Of a stretch of 64,000 nt of DNA, positions 9,701 through 17,515 are shown piece after piece. Source of the DNA: Natrinema amylolyticum (GTDB lineage: Archaea > Halobacteriota > Halobacteria > Halobacteriales > Natrialbaceae). The notes under the pieces are model-generated. The model saw only the letters and a program-made list of their open reading frames with translations. It did not search any database and was not told where the DNA came from. Position 1 is the stretch's first letter. Each line of letters opens with the position of its first letter. The stretch covers positions 930,001 to 994,000 of the forward strand of contig NZ_JAIWPJ010000001.1 in assembly GCF_020515625.1 (NCBI RefSeq). Reading direction: 5' to 3'. The translations under genes and the position numbers were made by a program.

Positions 9701-10597
9701 TGTTGTGACTCGTGTGCAAACCGCTACGACCCGACCATCGACGGAATGAAGCGGGCGATCAACTGCTGTCACACGCTTACGGACATCGATTCGGACGATA
9801 TCCCCGTCTGCGACATCAATCTCAAACTCACACCCGAAGAGCGTGATGCCACCGAATGGAGCGATCGCCAACTGCTCTTCTTACAGACGGTGTACAACGC
9901 CCAACAACTCCGCTACGATCCCCTCGAGTACGACCTCCTCTACGACTCCATGCTCAGACTGCAGGAGTACGTCGGCATCGAACCCGACGAAATCTCCCCG
10001 CTGCTCGAGGCCGACCTCCTCCGACACGATACGGATCACCCGCATCGCCTCTACACCGTCTCTTCCGATGGCAGATCCGTAATCGGGGAAAGCTATCGCA
10101 AAGGCGTCGACTATGGTCACGGGATCGGCGATCTCGACGAATCCAGTGAACATGTCTTCGGAATCGAGGTCACTCGTCGCTATCTCGAGGAAGCGTATGC
10201 AGCGAACCCGGACTCGAGCGTTTCTGAAGTCATCCCATATTACGAACTCGACGATCAACACCGGCTCGACCTCGCAGGCGTGAGCTCCGATGGCGAAATA
10301 ATCGTCACGGCTGAGGTCGAACGCATTAACCACGACACACGACGTGCAGTGCCCGAAGACTTCGATAAGATGGCCGCCTGCGAACCCGAGGCCGCGATCT
10401 GGGTCGTCATGAAACAAGCCGACGGACACAAAATACTCTCCGCACTCAACGACCCGCTCGAGGGCACACCCCGCGTCGAGAAAACGTATGCAGAAACCAC
10501 GCCGCCCCAACAGTTCCGGATCGACACACCCGGAATGACGGCAGTCTACCCCGCAGAGTGGCTCCGAGATCACTCACCGGAACCGGATACAGTGTAA
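6731..10597 (+). CDS. HerA/VirB4-type DNA-translocating ATPase with zinc cluster and nuclease-like C-terminus
   Basis: 1288 residues. The N-terminal 450 residues are variable. An ATPase core follows, with Walker A GDTGSGKS (about 498-504) and a Walker-B-like strand LLVNLYLEEAKDV (about 778-790), then LSQGRSFGLSLMLGVQFPSQL, the arginine/sensor region typical of HerA-FtsK and conjugative VirB4/TraG-like ATPases. A zinc-binding cluster (CCDSCANRY ... CCH, about 990-1015) follows. The last 130 residues (HRLDLAGVSSDGEIIVTAEVERI) look like a restriction-endonuclease-like fold with spaced acidic residues. Such proteins are the signature of haloarchaeal integrative/conjugative elements. The neighbours (RPA-like, ArdC-like) agree. 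The nuclease reading of the C-terminus is inference from the strand pattern. Confidence 0.85.
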   Translation: MPTEKDATPIPEEPTITSLENSSSTTLKDVTGSDSSSEICDETIRSHTDSSTDKPRAYIEIRPSTNPPNATAVSQSTSLLYESLRELSDSSVWSSLRNGTQQPIVEWLLVADGQSDTSIRYLVGTTHDVFLDELEAILRTWFPDTYELTRVEWHPRQIEASCSLSAENERSTSSTAGDSEVPEIRTRPYVAGVEYRATTDIRQDWQTSLATFDEITDRSSQPRSTEDESKSRRVPLATLVETLCDSTVPIVYQVVCRPMGDQRATAEQYRYDLERSLVTPADRVFGFIFPNADEKLETAALSPAYRDRLADLETRDLRRTFCLSARAVAFADESRNPEQADAIVRSLASVFGHLSGPYHTIRGHVSTDSDLHTGTCPPARRLFEEIRDRSCPEPTYETVATRLPWKTPESAGIVVSPDELPGFCLIDGVGLTPTGQRALGARQSERTGLPLPSPDDLERYTGSGQALCMPLTDDRQPYENPFVLPPSLQDRHLFVVGDTGSGKSVLTTGAMLSNVEATDGPEILFDYKGGGTAEEYLRAHYVAHGGLENVRYFDLTKLLPALSIFDIRSLLDAGLSREEARSRIAGHYEEILAGLMGEDQYYGATESTKAIRNHLRALFDPIHGSDTVSHKDLYRALQRTLGDRTPPPTSDDRLTEYFAGLLERDRDVFNMVLGGAVARVEIIATDDRLAPLFDHVPSVHDAEDETGEDRASSREETADDQTSPHFDFIDVINDDAVIIFDFGGMEERIKRALTLVLLSNLWTALKARSESPELSENPLLVNLYLEEAKDVVATQLVDTLLSQGRSFGLSLMLGVQFPSQLDSPDPSNHTYEEALNEIGTFVIGNVSIEDDLAKALATDDVPPKKVARRLAAIRHGEWLVRPAAAFGSPIPRPFLGRSLPAPDGHPVSDAPLDDESARTFEAAFELTELETWNEAGLDYETAASGRGHTGNENESAEDETEAESLYVGSLLPHTKRLPECVSYDESIHALCCDSCANRYDPTIDGMKRAINCCHTLTDIDSDDIPVCDINLKLTPEERDATEWSDRQLLFLQTVYNAQQLRYDPLEYDLLYDSMLRLQEYVGIEPDEISPLLEADLLRHDTDHPHRLYTVSSDGRSVIGESYRKGVDYGHGIGDLDESSEHVFGIEVTRRYLEEAYAANPDSSVSEVIPYYELDDQHRLDLAGVSSDGEIIVTAEVERINHDTRRAVPEDFDKMAACEPEAAIWVVMKQADGHKILSALNDPLEGTPRVEKTYAETTPPQQFRIDTPGMTAVYPAEWLRDHSPEPDTV

Positions 10598-11436
10598 GTC
10601 ACAGCGGGACGGAATTCCCGACGACGATTCGTGTCCAGTCTCACCTCGAGGCGTCGTGTACCCATCGCAGAATCGGTCGTCTCCCATTCATAATCGCCTC
10701 AATCCACCGCAAGGCTGCTGTGGCCGGTCTCTCGAGGGCGGAACTAGGTGGGCTGATTGATGGGATACTGCATGCCTTGACCTGTCGAACTGGGTCTCCT
10801 TGCTCGAGTCATCGTTGAAAGTCGACTCCTGGCTATAGATTCTCAGATTCGCCTCGAGCGTAGGAAATCGCAGCGGAAACCCTCTCTTTGCGCCCGCTGA
10901 TTCGAACTCCCACAGAGCATCTCCGAGATCAATCTCCGAAATCGGGTCCCGAAATCGAATCGAATTCGCCGACTGCTTGAGCATATCGAAGGCCGTAGAG
11001 AACCAAAACCAGCAGACGACGGCCGATTATGAGAGTCAAATCGGACTCTCTTCAGATTACTCCTGCTGACATGGCCGACTCGTCTCTGACGTCCCCTCGC
11101 CGTCTCGAGCTAGTCTCAGCGCCTCTGCTCGAGTCGATGGCCGATTTTTGAACCTCGCTTTCTCTCTTCCTAGAATCTCCCTCTTGCACCCCTCAGCAAC
11201 ACCTTGCGGGGGAGAGAGACGAATATGGGAGGCTAGACCGAGATGAGAGACAATACGGGAGGGCTGTGACTGGCTATCCGGAAGAAGATCCCCATTATGA
11301 TCGACTATACACGTGAATTGCAGGCTGTCGAAGGCAACCACTGTGTCAGATCGTGTTCGGCTCGTCAATAATGACTCCGCCCTCTCAGTCGCCGGTACCA
11401 TCCGCAGTGGCGCATTCGTATCGAGAACGAATCCGA
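10598..11436. other. 839-base gene-poor region after the HerA-like gene
   Basis: There is no complete gene. A minus-strand stretch around 10830-10980 reads IRFRDPISEIDLGDALWEFE and FPLRFPTLEANLRIYSQ, which looks like once-coding sequence but has no partner domain. Another minus-strand stretch near 11350-11430 contains FVLDTNAPLR, reminiscent of a PIN-domain start, but nothing conserved follows. This is likely the decayed edge of the accessory region; no tRNA or integrase is visible. Confidence 0.4.
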
Positions 11437-12264
11437 TTACACGACGACGGAGACGACGCCACCGCCGACGATCGCGAGGCCGCCGAGACCGAAACAGACG
11501 ATCCAGAACGGGACTCGATCGACGACTCGCATGAGGGCGTCGATCGTGAGATAGCCGACGACGGCGCTGAGCGCGAGCGCGGCCAGAGCGGGTCCGAGTC
11601 CGATACCGGGGAGTCCGCCGGCACCCGCGACGGTGAGCGCGGCCGAACCGCAACTCGCGGGGATCGAGAGCAGGAATGAGAGTCGGAACGCTGCCGGCGG
11701 GTCGTAGCTGCGAAACAGCAGCGCGCTCGTCGTGACACCCGATCGAGAGATGCCGGGCAGGATCGCGACGCCCTGAACGGTACCGACCAAGACCGAGTCC
11801 AGCAGCGTCGGCGCGTCGCGGATCCCCATCGAGACCGACTCCGAAACTAACTGCAGAGCTCCCGTCAGAACCAACAGGACGCCGATGACGGCGATGAAGA
11901 CGCCGCCGGTGAGTTGTCCGGCGAGATCGACCGCGAACACGTACAGCGGGATTCCGACGACGCCAGTCACGAACGAAGCGACGACGACGTACGACGCAAT
12001 CGCGTTCTCACCGGTGTAGGCGCTGGCGGGTCGCCAGCCGGGTACTGCGCGCAGGGCCGTCGCGATGTCCTCGCGATAGTAGGTCGCCGCCGAGAGGGTC
12101 GTCCCGAGTTGCAAGAAGAGTGCGAGTTGCAGCGCGACGTCGGGATCCGTCCCCGCGAACGTCAGGAACAATGCCAGATTGCCCTGGCTCGAGACGGGGA
12201 GCCACTCGACGATCCCTTGAACGATCCCGGCGAGTATCGCGACGATGAGTTCCGCGCGGTTCAC
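11437..12264 (-). CDS. uppP: UppP/BacA-family polyprenyl-diphosphate phosphatase
   Basis: 275 residues, about eight membrane segments. Both family signatures are present: EWLPVSSQGNLAL near the N-terminus and PGISRSGVTTSALL near 175, providing the active-site Glu, Ser and Arg residues. In bacteria the enzyme recycles undecaprenyl diphosphate. Archaea lack peptidoglycan and use dolichyl phosphates as glycan carriers for N-glycosylation, so here the substrate is more likely dolichyl (or another polyprenyl) diphosphate. The genes just upstream on the same strand are glmS and glmU, which make UDP-GlcNAc for the same glycan pathways. Confidence 0.9.
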   Translation of the reverse strand: MNRAELIVAILAGIVQGIVEWLPVSSQGNLALFLTFAGTDPDVALQLALFLQLGTTLSAATYYREDIATALRAVPGWRPASAYTGENAIASYVVVASFVTGVVGIPLYVFAVDLAGQLTGGVFIAVIGVLLVLTGALQLVSESVSMGIRDAPTLLDSVLVGTVQGVAILPGISRSGVTTSALLFRSYDPPAAFRLSFLLSIPASCGSAALTVAGAGGLPGIGLGPALAALALSAVVGYLTIDALMRVVDRVPFWIVCFGLGGLAIVGGGVVSVVV

Positions 12265-12333
12265 TGGTGGAAGTGGGAGAACACGACTACTTAAATCGGC
12301 TCGATTCGAGCCGGCGGTCGATACCGGAGACGA

Positions 12334-14136
12334 TCACTCGACGGTCACGCTCTTGGCCAGATTCCGCGGCTTGTCGATCGAGCGGCCGAGCAGGTTCGCG
12401 ACCCAGTAGGCGACCAGTTGTAGCTGTACGTTCGCGAGCACCGATGCGCCGAGGTCGTCGATGGCGGGGATCTCGAGGACGTGGTCTGCGTACCGCGTCA
12501 CGTCCGATTTGCCGTCGGTGACTGCCACGACGGGCACGCCGCGGGCTTCGGCTTCTTTGATGTTCCCGATCGTCTTCCGAGCAGTCTCATCATCACCAGT
12601 GACGACCGCGAACACGGGCGTGTTCTCGGTCACGAGCGCGAGCGGGCCGTGCTTCAGCTCGCCGGCCGCGAACCCTTCCGCGTGCCGGTAGGTGATCTCC
12701 TTCATCTTCAGCGCGCCCTCGAGCGCGACCGGGTAGTGATAGCCGCGTCCGATGAAGAAGTACGCGTCTGCCTCGACGAACGCTTCGGCGACTGCTCGCG
12801 CGTCCGTCGTCTCGAGGACCGACTGGACCTGTCCGGGGATGTCTCGGACCGCCTCGAGTTCCGCACGGGTCGGATCGTCGCCGAGTTCGAACGCCAGCAG
12901 CGTGAGCGCGAGTTGCTGACTCGCGAACGTCTTCGTCGCCGCGACGCTGATTTCGGGGCCGGCCCGAATGTAGAGGGCGTGATCGCACTCGCGTGCGGCG
13001 GAGTTCGCGACCGTGTTCGTCACCGCGAGCGTCGTCGCCCCGGCTCGGTCGGCCTCGCGCAGCGCACGCAGCGTATCGGCGGTCTCGCCGCTCTGGGTGA
13101 CGCCGACGACGAGCGTATCCTCGTCGACGGGGACGCGATCGCTCCCGTACTCACTGGCGAGGAACGCCTGTGCGGTCACGCCGCCCGTCCGCAGTCGCTC
13201 CGCCCCGAACATCGCCGCGTGATACGACGTTCCGCAGGCGACGAACTGGACCGGACCGGTGTGGTCGATATCCTCGAGTTCGGGGATATCGACCGTCCCC
13301 TCGAGTTCGTCGATCCGACCGCGGAGGCACTGACGCAGGGAGGACGGCTGCTCGTGGATCTCCTTGAGCATGTAGTGGTCGTAGCCGCTCTTCTCGGCGT
13401 CCTCGGGATCCCACGCGACCGTTTCCGTCGGCCGGTCGACGCGGTTGCCCTCGGTGTCAGTGACGACCGCGCCGTCCGCGCTCAGCCGGACGAAGTCACC
13501 GTCCTCGAGATAACAGACGCGGTCGGTGTGCTCGACGAACGCGGGGACGTCGCTCGCGAGATACGCCCCGTAGTCGCCGAGACCAACGACGAGTGGGGAG
13601 TCCTGCCGCGCCGCGTACACCGTCTCCGAGCCGTCGATAACCGCGGCGATGGCGTAACTTCCCTCGAGCTGGTCGATCGCCAGTCGGAACGCCTCCTCGG
13701 GGTCCGCGCCGCGATCGAGATAGCGTCCGATCAGGTGGGGGACCACTTCGGTGTCGGTCTCGCTCTGGAACGCGACACCGGCCTCGGTGAGGTCGTCGCG
13801 CAGTCGTTGGTAGTTCTCGATTATCCCGTTGTGGACGACAGCGACCCGACCCTCCTCGTCGGAGTGCGGGTGGGCGTTGACGTCGGACGGCGCTCCGTGC
13901 GTGCTCCAGCGCGTGTGACCGATGCCGACCGATTCGCCCGCGAGTTCATCCCGCGAAACCGTTCCCTCGAGGGCCGACAGCTCGCCGGCGGCCTTAGAGA
14001 CAGTCATCGCGGGGGTCGGTACGGCCAGTCCGGCGGAGTCGTAGCCGCGATACTCGAGGGCCGACAGGCCGTCGAGGACGACATCGACGGCGTCGTCCCC
14101 ACCGCCCGAACCGACGTAGCCGACGATTCCGCACAT
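12334..14136 (-). CDS. glmS: Glutamine-fructose-6-phosphate aminotransferase
   Basis: 600 residues from the ATG that gives MCGIVGYVG; after Met removal Cys becomes the N-terminal nucleophile, which decides this start over the GTG two codons upstream. It makes glucosamine-6-phosphate from fructose-6-phosphate and glutamine. An N-terminal glutaminase domain (1-220: GIGHTRWSTHG, NGIIENY) is followed by two SIS isomerase domains (CGTSYHAA; QSGETADTLRALREA; AEGFAAGELKHGPLALV) and ends KPRNLAKSVTVE as in characterised GlmS. It is separated by only 2 bases from the upstream glmU gene, so an operon is near certain. Confidence 0.97.
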   Translation of the reverse strand: MCGIVGYVGSGGGDDAVDVVLDGLSALEYRGYDSAGLAVPTPAMTVSKAAGELSALEGTVSRDELAGESVGIGHTRWSTHGAPSDVNAHPHSDEEGRVAVVHNGIIENYQRLRDDLTEAGVAFQSETDTEVVPHLIGRYLDRGADPEEAFRLAIDQLEGSYAIAAVIDGSETVYAARQDSPLVVGLGDYGAYLASDVPAFVEHTDRVCYLEDGDFVRLSADGAVVTDTEGNRVDRPTETVAWDPEDAEKSGYDHYMLKEIHEQPSSLRQCLRGRIDELEGTVDIPELEDIDHTGPVQFVACGTSYHAAMFGAERLRTGGVTAQAFLASEYGSDRVPVDEDTLVVGVTQSGETADTLRALREADRAGATTLAVTNTVANSAARECDHALYIRAGPEISVAATKTFASQQLALTLLAFELGDDPTRAELEAVRDIPGQVQSVLETTDARAVAEAFVEADAYFFIGRGYHYPVALEGALKMKEITYRHAEGFAAGELKHGPLALVTENTPVFAVVTGDDETARKTIGNIKEAEARGVPVVAVTDGKSDVTRYADHVLEIPAIDDLGASVLANVQLQLVAYWVANLLGRSIDKPRNLAKSVTVE

Positions 14137-14138
14137 CG

Positions 14139-15317
14139 TCACTGCACCTCGGTTTCGGTTTCGATCGTGCCGCGAACCGTCGCGCCGGCGTTGATGACGG
14201 CATCGGAGCCGACCATCGTTCCCGGCGCGTAGGTTACGCCGCCACCGTCGCGAACGCGGTCCGCGAGCAACGCACCCAGTCGCTCGCCTTCGTGAACGCG
14301 GTCACCGACGCGGACGTCTCCGGGACCGCCGACGACGGTCGAACCGGTGCCGACCCGAACGTTACGGCCGGTGACGCAGTCGACGAGCGTCGCCCCCGAT
14401 CCCACGCGCGTGTCGGCGTCGACGACGCTGTCCTCGACGACGGCGTTCGCGCCGACCGTCGCGTTCTCGCCGAGCGCGACGTTCGGTCCGACGACGGAGC
14501 CGGGGCCGACGACGCAGTCGGCCGAAATCACGACCGGCTCGACGATCGTCGCCGACTCGTGGATCCGCGCGTCCGCTGAGATCGTGCTCTCGACGCCGTC
14601 CGCGTGCTCGAAGAGCGTCTCGGTCACCTCGAGCAGGTCCCACGGGTACGTTGCGTCCATCCAGATGCCCTCGGAGGTGACACCGCGGACGGTCGCCTCA
14701 GCGTCGATCGCGTTCGCGATGCCGTCGACGAGCGAGTACTCGCTCAACTGCGGTTCCGGTCCTCGGAGATACTCGAATAACTCCGGGTCGAACGCGTATA
14801 CGCCGGCGTTGAGCTGATAGGTGCGATCGTCGCGGGGACGTTCGACGATCTCCGCGACGCGGCCGTCGTCTTCGCAGATCACGCCGCCGTACCCGTCGAC
14901 GTCCTCGTGTCGAATGAGTCCGAGCGTCGCAATGGCATTGCCGTCGTCGTGAGCGGTGCGGACGTCCTCGACGATTCGCGAGGCCACGAGCTGATCGCCG
15001 TTGAGGACGAGCCGCGGCTCCGATACCTCGGACTCGGCCGCGAGGAGGGCGTGCCCGCTCCCGAGTTGTTTGTCCTGGACGACGTACTCGATGCTCGCAT
15101 CGCGGTACGTCGACCCGAAATGAGACTGGACGTGGGTCCGTCCGTAGCCGACGACGACGGTAATCTCCGTGATACCGGCCTCGACGAGCGCATCGAAAAC
15201 GTACTCGAGGATGGGTTTGGTCGCCGCGGGAAGCATCGGCTTCGGCCGATACTTCGTCAGCGGCCTGAGGCGGGCACCCTCTCCCGCCGCGAGAACCACC
15301 GCAGAACGGAGTGTCAT
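14139..15317 (-). CDS. glmU: Bifunctional GlmU-type sugar-1-phosphate nucleotidyltransferase/acetyltransferase
   Basis: 392 residues. The N-terminal nucleotidyltransferase domain has LAAGEGARLRPLTKYRPKPM (the G-x-G-x-R-x-x-P-x-T and K-P signature) and LNGDQL. From about 240 the chain becomes a left-handed beta helix of hexapeptide repeats (ISADARIHESATIVEPVVI, VGPGSVVGPNVALG), the acyltransferase module. Archaeal enzymes of this build convert glucosamine-1-phosphate to UDP-GlcNAc, but relatives use dTDP-glucose; the partner glmS strongly favours the GlcNAc reading. First gene of the glmU-glmS pair. Confidence 0.92.
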   Translation of the reverse strand: MTLRSAVVLAAGEGARLRPLTKYRPKPMLPAATKPILEYVFDALVEAGITEITVVVGYGRTHVQSHFGSTYRDASIEYVVQDKQLGSGHALLAAESEVSEPRLVLNGDQLVASRIVEDVRTAHDDGNAIATLGLIRHEDVDGYGGVICEDDGRVAEIVERPRDDRTYQLNAGVYAFDPELFEYLRGPEPQLSEYSLVDGIANAIDAEATVRGVTSEGIWMDATYPWDLLEVTETLFEHADGVESTISADARIHESATIVEPVVISADCVVGPGSVVGPNVALGENATVGANAVVEDSVVDADTRVGSGATLVDCVTGRNVRVGTGSTVVGGPGDVRVGDRVHEGERLGALLADRVRDGGGVTYAPGTMVGSDAVINAGATVRGTIETETEVQ

Positions 15318-15444
15318 ACTGAAACTGAGAGTAACAAGTGACTATTATTCTTGTGGCCTGTACCGAAAGCCCAAGCTAGTAATCTGCTCGCCTCACGACT
15401 GGACGGAAATACGGATTGGCGGCGCAGAATTCGCGATCACCGGT

Positions 15445-15852
15445 TCACGAAACGAGCGCTCGCCAGTCGGGCTTATAATAGACAACGGCAGCGGCGGGAA
15501 CGAAGACGAGCACCGACGGGACCAGGTAGAGCAGTTGCGTCAACGGATCCGGCGGCGCGACAAGCGCGGAGGTGATGAACGCGGCGGTACCACCGATCCC
15601 GAACGCGCCGAGTCCGCGCTCGAGCGGTTCGGGCGACGCGTCTCGAGCAGGGAGTCGAGTCCTGTACACCGCGTAGACTGGAACAGCGATCGGCAGGAAC
15701 AAGACGGCAAACACCGTCCAACCGACGCCGCTCGCGCCGCGAGCGGCCGCGTCCGTTCCGATCGCATAGCAGAGACAGAGCGCCGATGAAAACACGAAGA
15801 GGCCACTGAGCAACGCGAGCGCGATCCACGGCCAGAAGGTGAGCATACTCAT
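15445..15852 (-). CDS. Four-helix membrane protein, unknown function
   Basis: 135 residues. Hydrophobic spans are seen near 6-32, 43-62, 81-99 and 105-125, with a short cytosol-like Arg-rich loop (YRTRLPARDASPEPLERG) between the second and third. The composition and codon use match the region. No catalytic or binding motif is visible. It stands alone between glmU and the flavin oxidoreductase and I do not recognise a named family. Confidence 0.7.
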   Translation of the reverse strand: MSMLTFWPWIALALLSGLFVFSSALCLCYAIGTDAAARGASGVGWTVFAVLFLPIAVPVYAVYRTRLPARDASPEPLERGLGAFGIGGTAAFITSALVAPPDPLTQLLYLVPSVLVFVPAAAVVYYKPDWRALVS

Positions 15853-15966
15853 TCCTCTCGATCGAATACGTACTGAACAGAGATATAGTTCATTGTTCGA
15901 TCACTATGGGGGCGGAACGAAAGGGGCGCGAGACCTCGAGGAAGTGATCGCGCCCTCCAGAGGCGA

Positions 15967-16995
15967 TCAGCCGTCGTCGCGCCGCCGACCCGGGAGTCCA
16001 TCGATCGCGTCTCGCGTTTCCGAAGCGAGTTCCTCGACAACGGTTCCGGCGGATCGGATCTCATCCGTCAGCCCGACGCTCTGGCCGGCGAACAGCGCCA
16101 TCGACTCGATATCGCCGTCGACGTTCGGGGTCGCGAGCGCCTCGTCGTAGCGTTCGATCGGGTTACCCGCTTCGGTGGTCGCGACGATATCGGTCTCGCC
16201 TGGCCGTTCCCCGGTGGGCGGACGACCCTCATGCTCCCACCGCTCCAGCGTCTCGTTTCGCAGGACGCGATGTGGCATCCCGGGCCACCCCTTGTCGAAG
16301 AGGGTCGTGTACTCGGTGTCGGTCTCGTCGCTCTCGCGGAGGCGGCGCTGGTACGTGTCGTGGACGGCCGCTTCTTCGGTCGCGACGAACCGCGTCCCGA
16401 GCCACGCGCCGTCGGCACCGAGCGCGAGCGCGGCCGCGATCCCTCGGCCGTCGGCGATCCCGCCCGCCGCGACGATCGGCACCTCGCCCCCTACGGCGTC
16501 CGCGACGCTGGGAACGAGCGCAGTCGTCGCCACCTCGCTCTGGACGTGGCCGCCGGCCTCGAGGCCCTGTGTCACCACGATGTCCACGCCCGCATCGACT
16601 GCCGTGCGTGCCGCCTCGGCGCTGCCGACGGTCCGGGTCACGACCGCACCCGCGTCGTGGATTCGGCCGACGTACGGCGCTGCGTCGCCGAACGAGAGCG
16701 TGACGATCTCGGCGCCGGCCTCGAGAATCGTCTCGAGGTGGTCCTCGGTCTCTACGGTCGTCGTCGCGTCGTCCAGCACGAGGTTGACCGCGAACGGCTC
16801 GTCGGTCAGTTCACGCGTTTCGCGGATCACCGCGCGCGTTTCCCCGAGGTCGCGCCACGTGACCGCGAGGTGACCGAGCCCGCCGGCGTTCGAGACGGCG
16901 GCCGCGAGTTCGGGATTCGTCGCGCTTCCGATGGGGGCCTGAACGATCGGATACTCGATCTCGAGCAGTTCACAGAGGGGAGTCTGTAGCGTCAT
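15967..16995 (-). CDS. NAD(P)H-dependent flavin oxidoreductase / nitronate monooxygenase family
   Basis: 342 residues, TIM-barrel FMN enzyme of the 2-nitropropane dioxygenase family. Seen are the N-terminal YPIVQAPIGSATNPELAAAV, the conserved GLEAGGHVQSE loop and the phosphate-binding AAGGIADGRGIAAALALGADG followed by WLGTRFVATEEA, all standard for FMN binding. The enzyme oxidises alkyl nitronates or acts as an enoyl-ACP-like reductase in other lineages; the haloarchaeal substrate is unknown. It lies 13 bases downstream of moaC on the same strand and could be its operon partner. Confidence 0.9.
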   Translation of the reverse strand: MTLQTPLCELLEIEYPIVQAPIGSATNPELAAAVSNAGGLGHLAVTWRDLGETRAVIRETRELTDEPFAVNLVLDDATTTVETEDHLETILEAGAEIVTLSFGDAAPYVGRIHDAGAVVTRTVGSAEAARTAVDAGVDIVVTQGLEAGGHVQSEVATTALVPSVADAVGGEVPIVAAGGIADGRGIAAALALGADGAWLGTRFVATEEAAVHDTYQRRLRESDETDTEYTTLFDKGWPGMPHRVLRNETLERWEHEGRPPTGERPGETDIVATTEAGNPIERYDEALATPNVDGDIESMALFAGQSVGLTDEIRSAGTVVEELASETRDAIDGLPGRRRDDG

Positions 16996-17008
16996 CGTTC
17001 GGCCCGGG

Positions 17009-17515
17009 TCAGGCCCGTCGCTTCTCCTTCTCGAGTACCCGCACGTTCTCGATCCCGGTGTCCGGATACTGTCCGTCGTCGTCCTTCTCGATGGCCTTGA
17101 CCATGTCCCAGACGACGTTCAGGCCGGTCGTCACGCCCTCGAGGGCCTCCATCTCGCAGCCCGTCTTGCCGGTGGTCTCGACGGCGACCCGGAGTTCGAT
17201 CCGGTCTCCCTCGAGCGCGAACTCGGTGTCGACGTTCGTGATCGGAATCTGGTGGCACATCGGGATCGTCTCCCAGGTGTGTTTGACGGCCTGAATCGCG
17301 CCGACGCGGGCGGTCGCGAGCACGTCGCCCTTGCCGACCTGATCGTCTCGGATCGCTTCGATCGTCGACGGCTGGAGGCGGATCTCCCCGACCGCGACGG
17401 CGCGGCGCTCGCTGTCGGGCTTGTCGCCGACGTCGACCATCTGGACGTCGCCCTCGTCGGTGGTGTGAGTCAGTTCGTCGGCGTTCGCTGACTCGCTCTC
17501 GGAATCCTCACTCAT
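17009..17515 (-). CDS. moaC: Cyclic pyranopterin monophosphate synthase
   Basis: 168 residues from the ATG at 17515, with a GTG three codons earlier. MoaC closes the pyranopterin ring in the first step of molybdenum-cofactor synthesis, after MoaA. Conserved motifs are MVDVGDKPDSERRAVA, the GDVLATARVGAIQAVKHT helix, IPMCHQIPITNVD and the KTGCEMEALEGVTTGLNVVWDM block with catalytic residues. The first 20 residues are an acidic extension typical of haloarchaea. The start overlaps the end of the NAD(P)H-hydrate repair gene by 8 bases. Confidence 0.96.
   Translation of the reverse strand: MSEDSESESANADELTHTTDEGDVQMVDVGDKPDSERRAVAVGEIRLQPSTIEAIRDDQVGKGDVLATARVGAIQAVKHTWETIPMCHQIPITNVDTEFALEGDRIELRVAVETTGKTGCEMEALEGVTTGLNVVWDMVKAIEKDDDGQYPDTGIENVRVLEKEKRRA

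Noticed and set aside
10895-10925. GAGTTCGAATCAGC on the minus strand, resembling a tRNA T-arm
   Set aside because: The stem does not close (GGGAG would need CTCCC) and no D-arm or acceptor is found; no tRNA gene is visible in the window.
11057-11653. PIN-domain toxin suggested by FVLDTNAPLR
   Set aside because: The frame overlaps the phosphatase gene, and no other PIN acidic residues follow.
12481-14232. Long plus-strand frames opposite glmS, nnr (17619-18941), DUF7282 (28574-30040) and the RPA-like gene (4611-5672)
   Set aside because: All lie antisense to well-recognised genes and have Arg/Val/Asp-biased shadow sequences.
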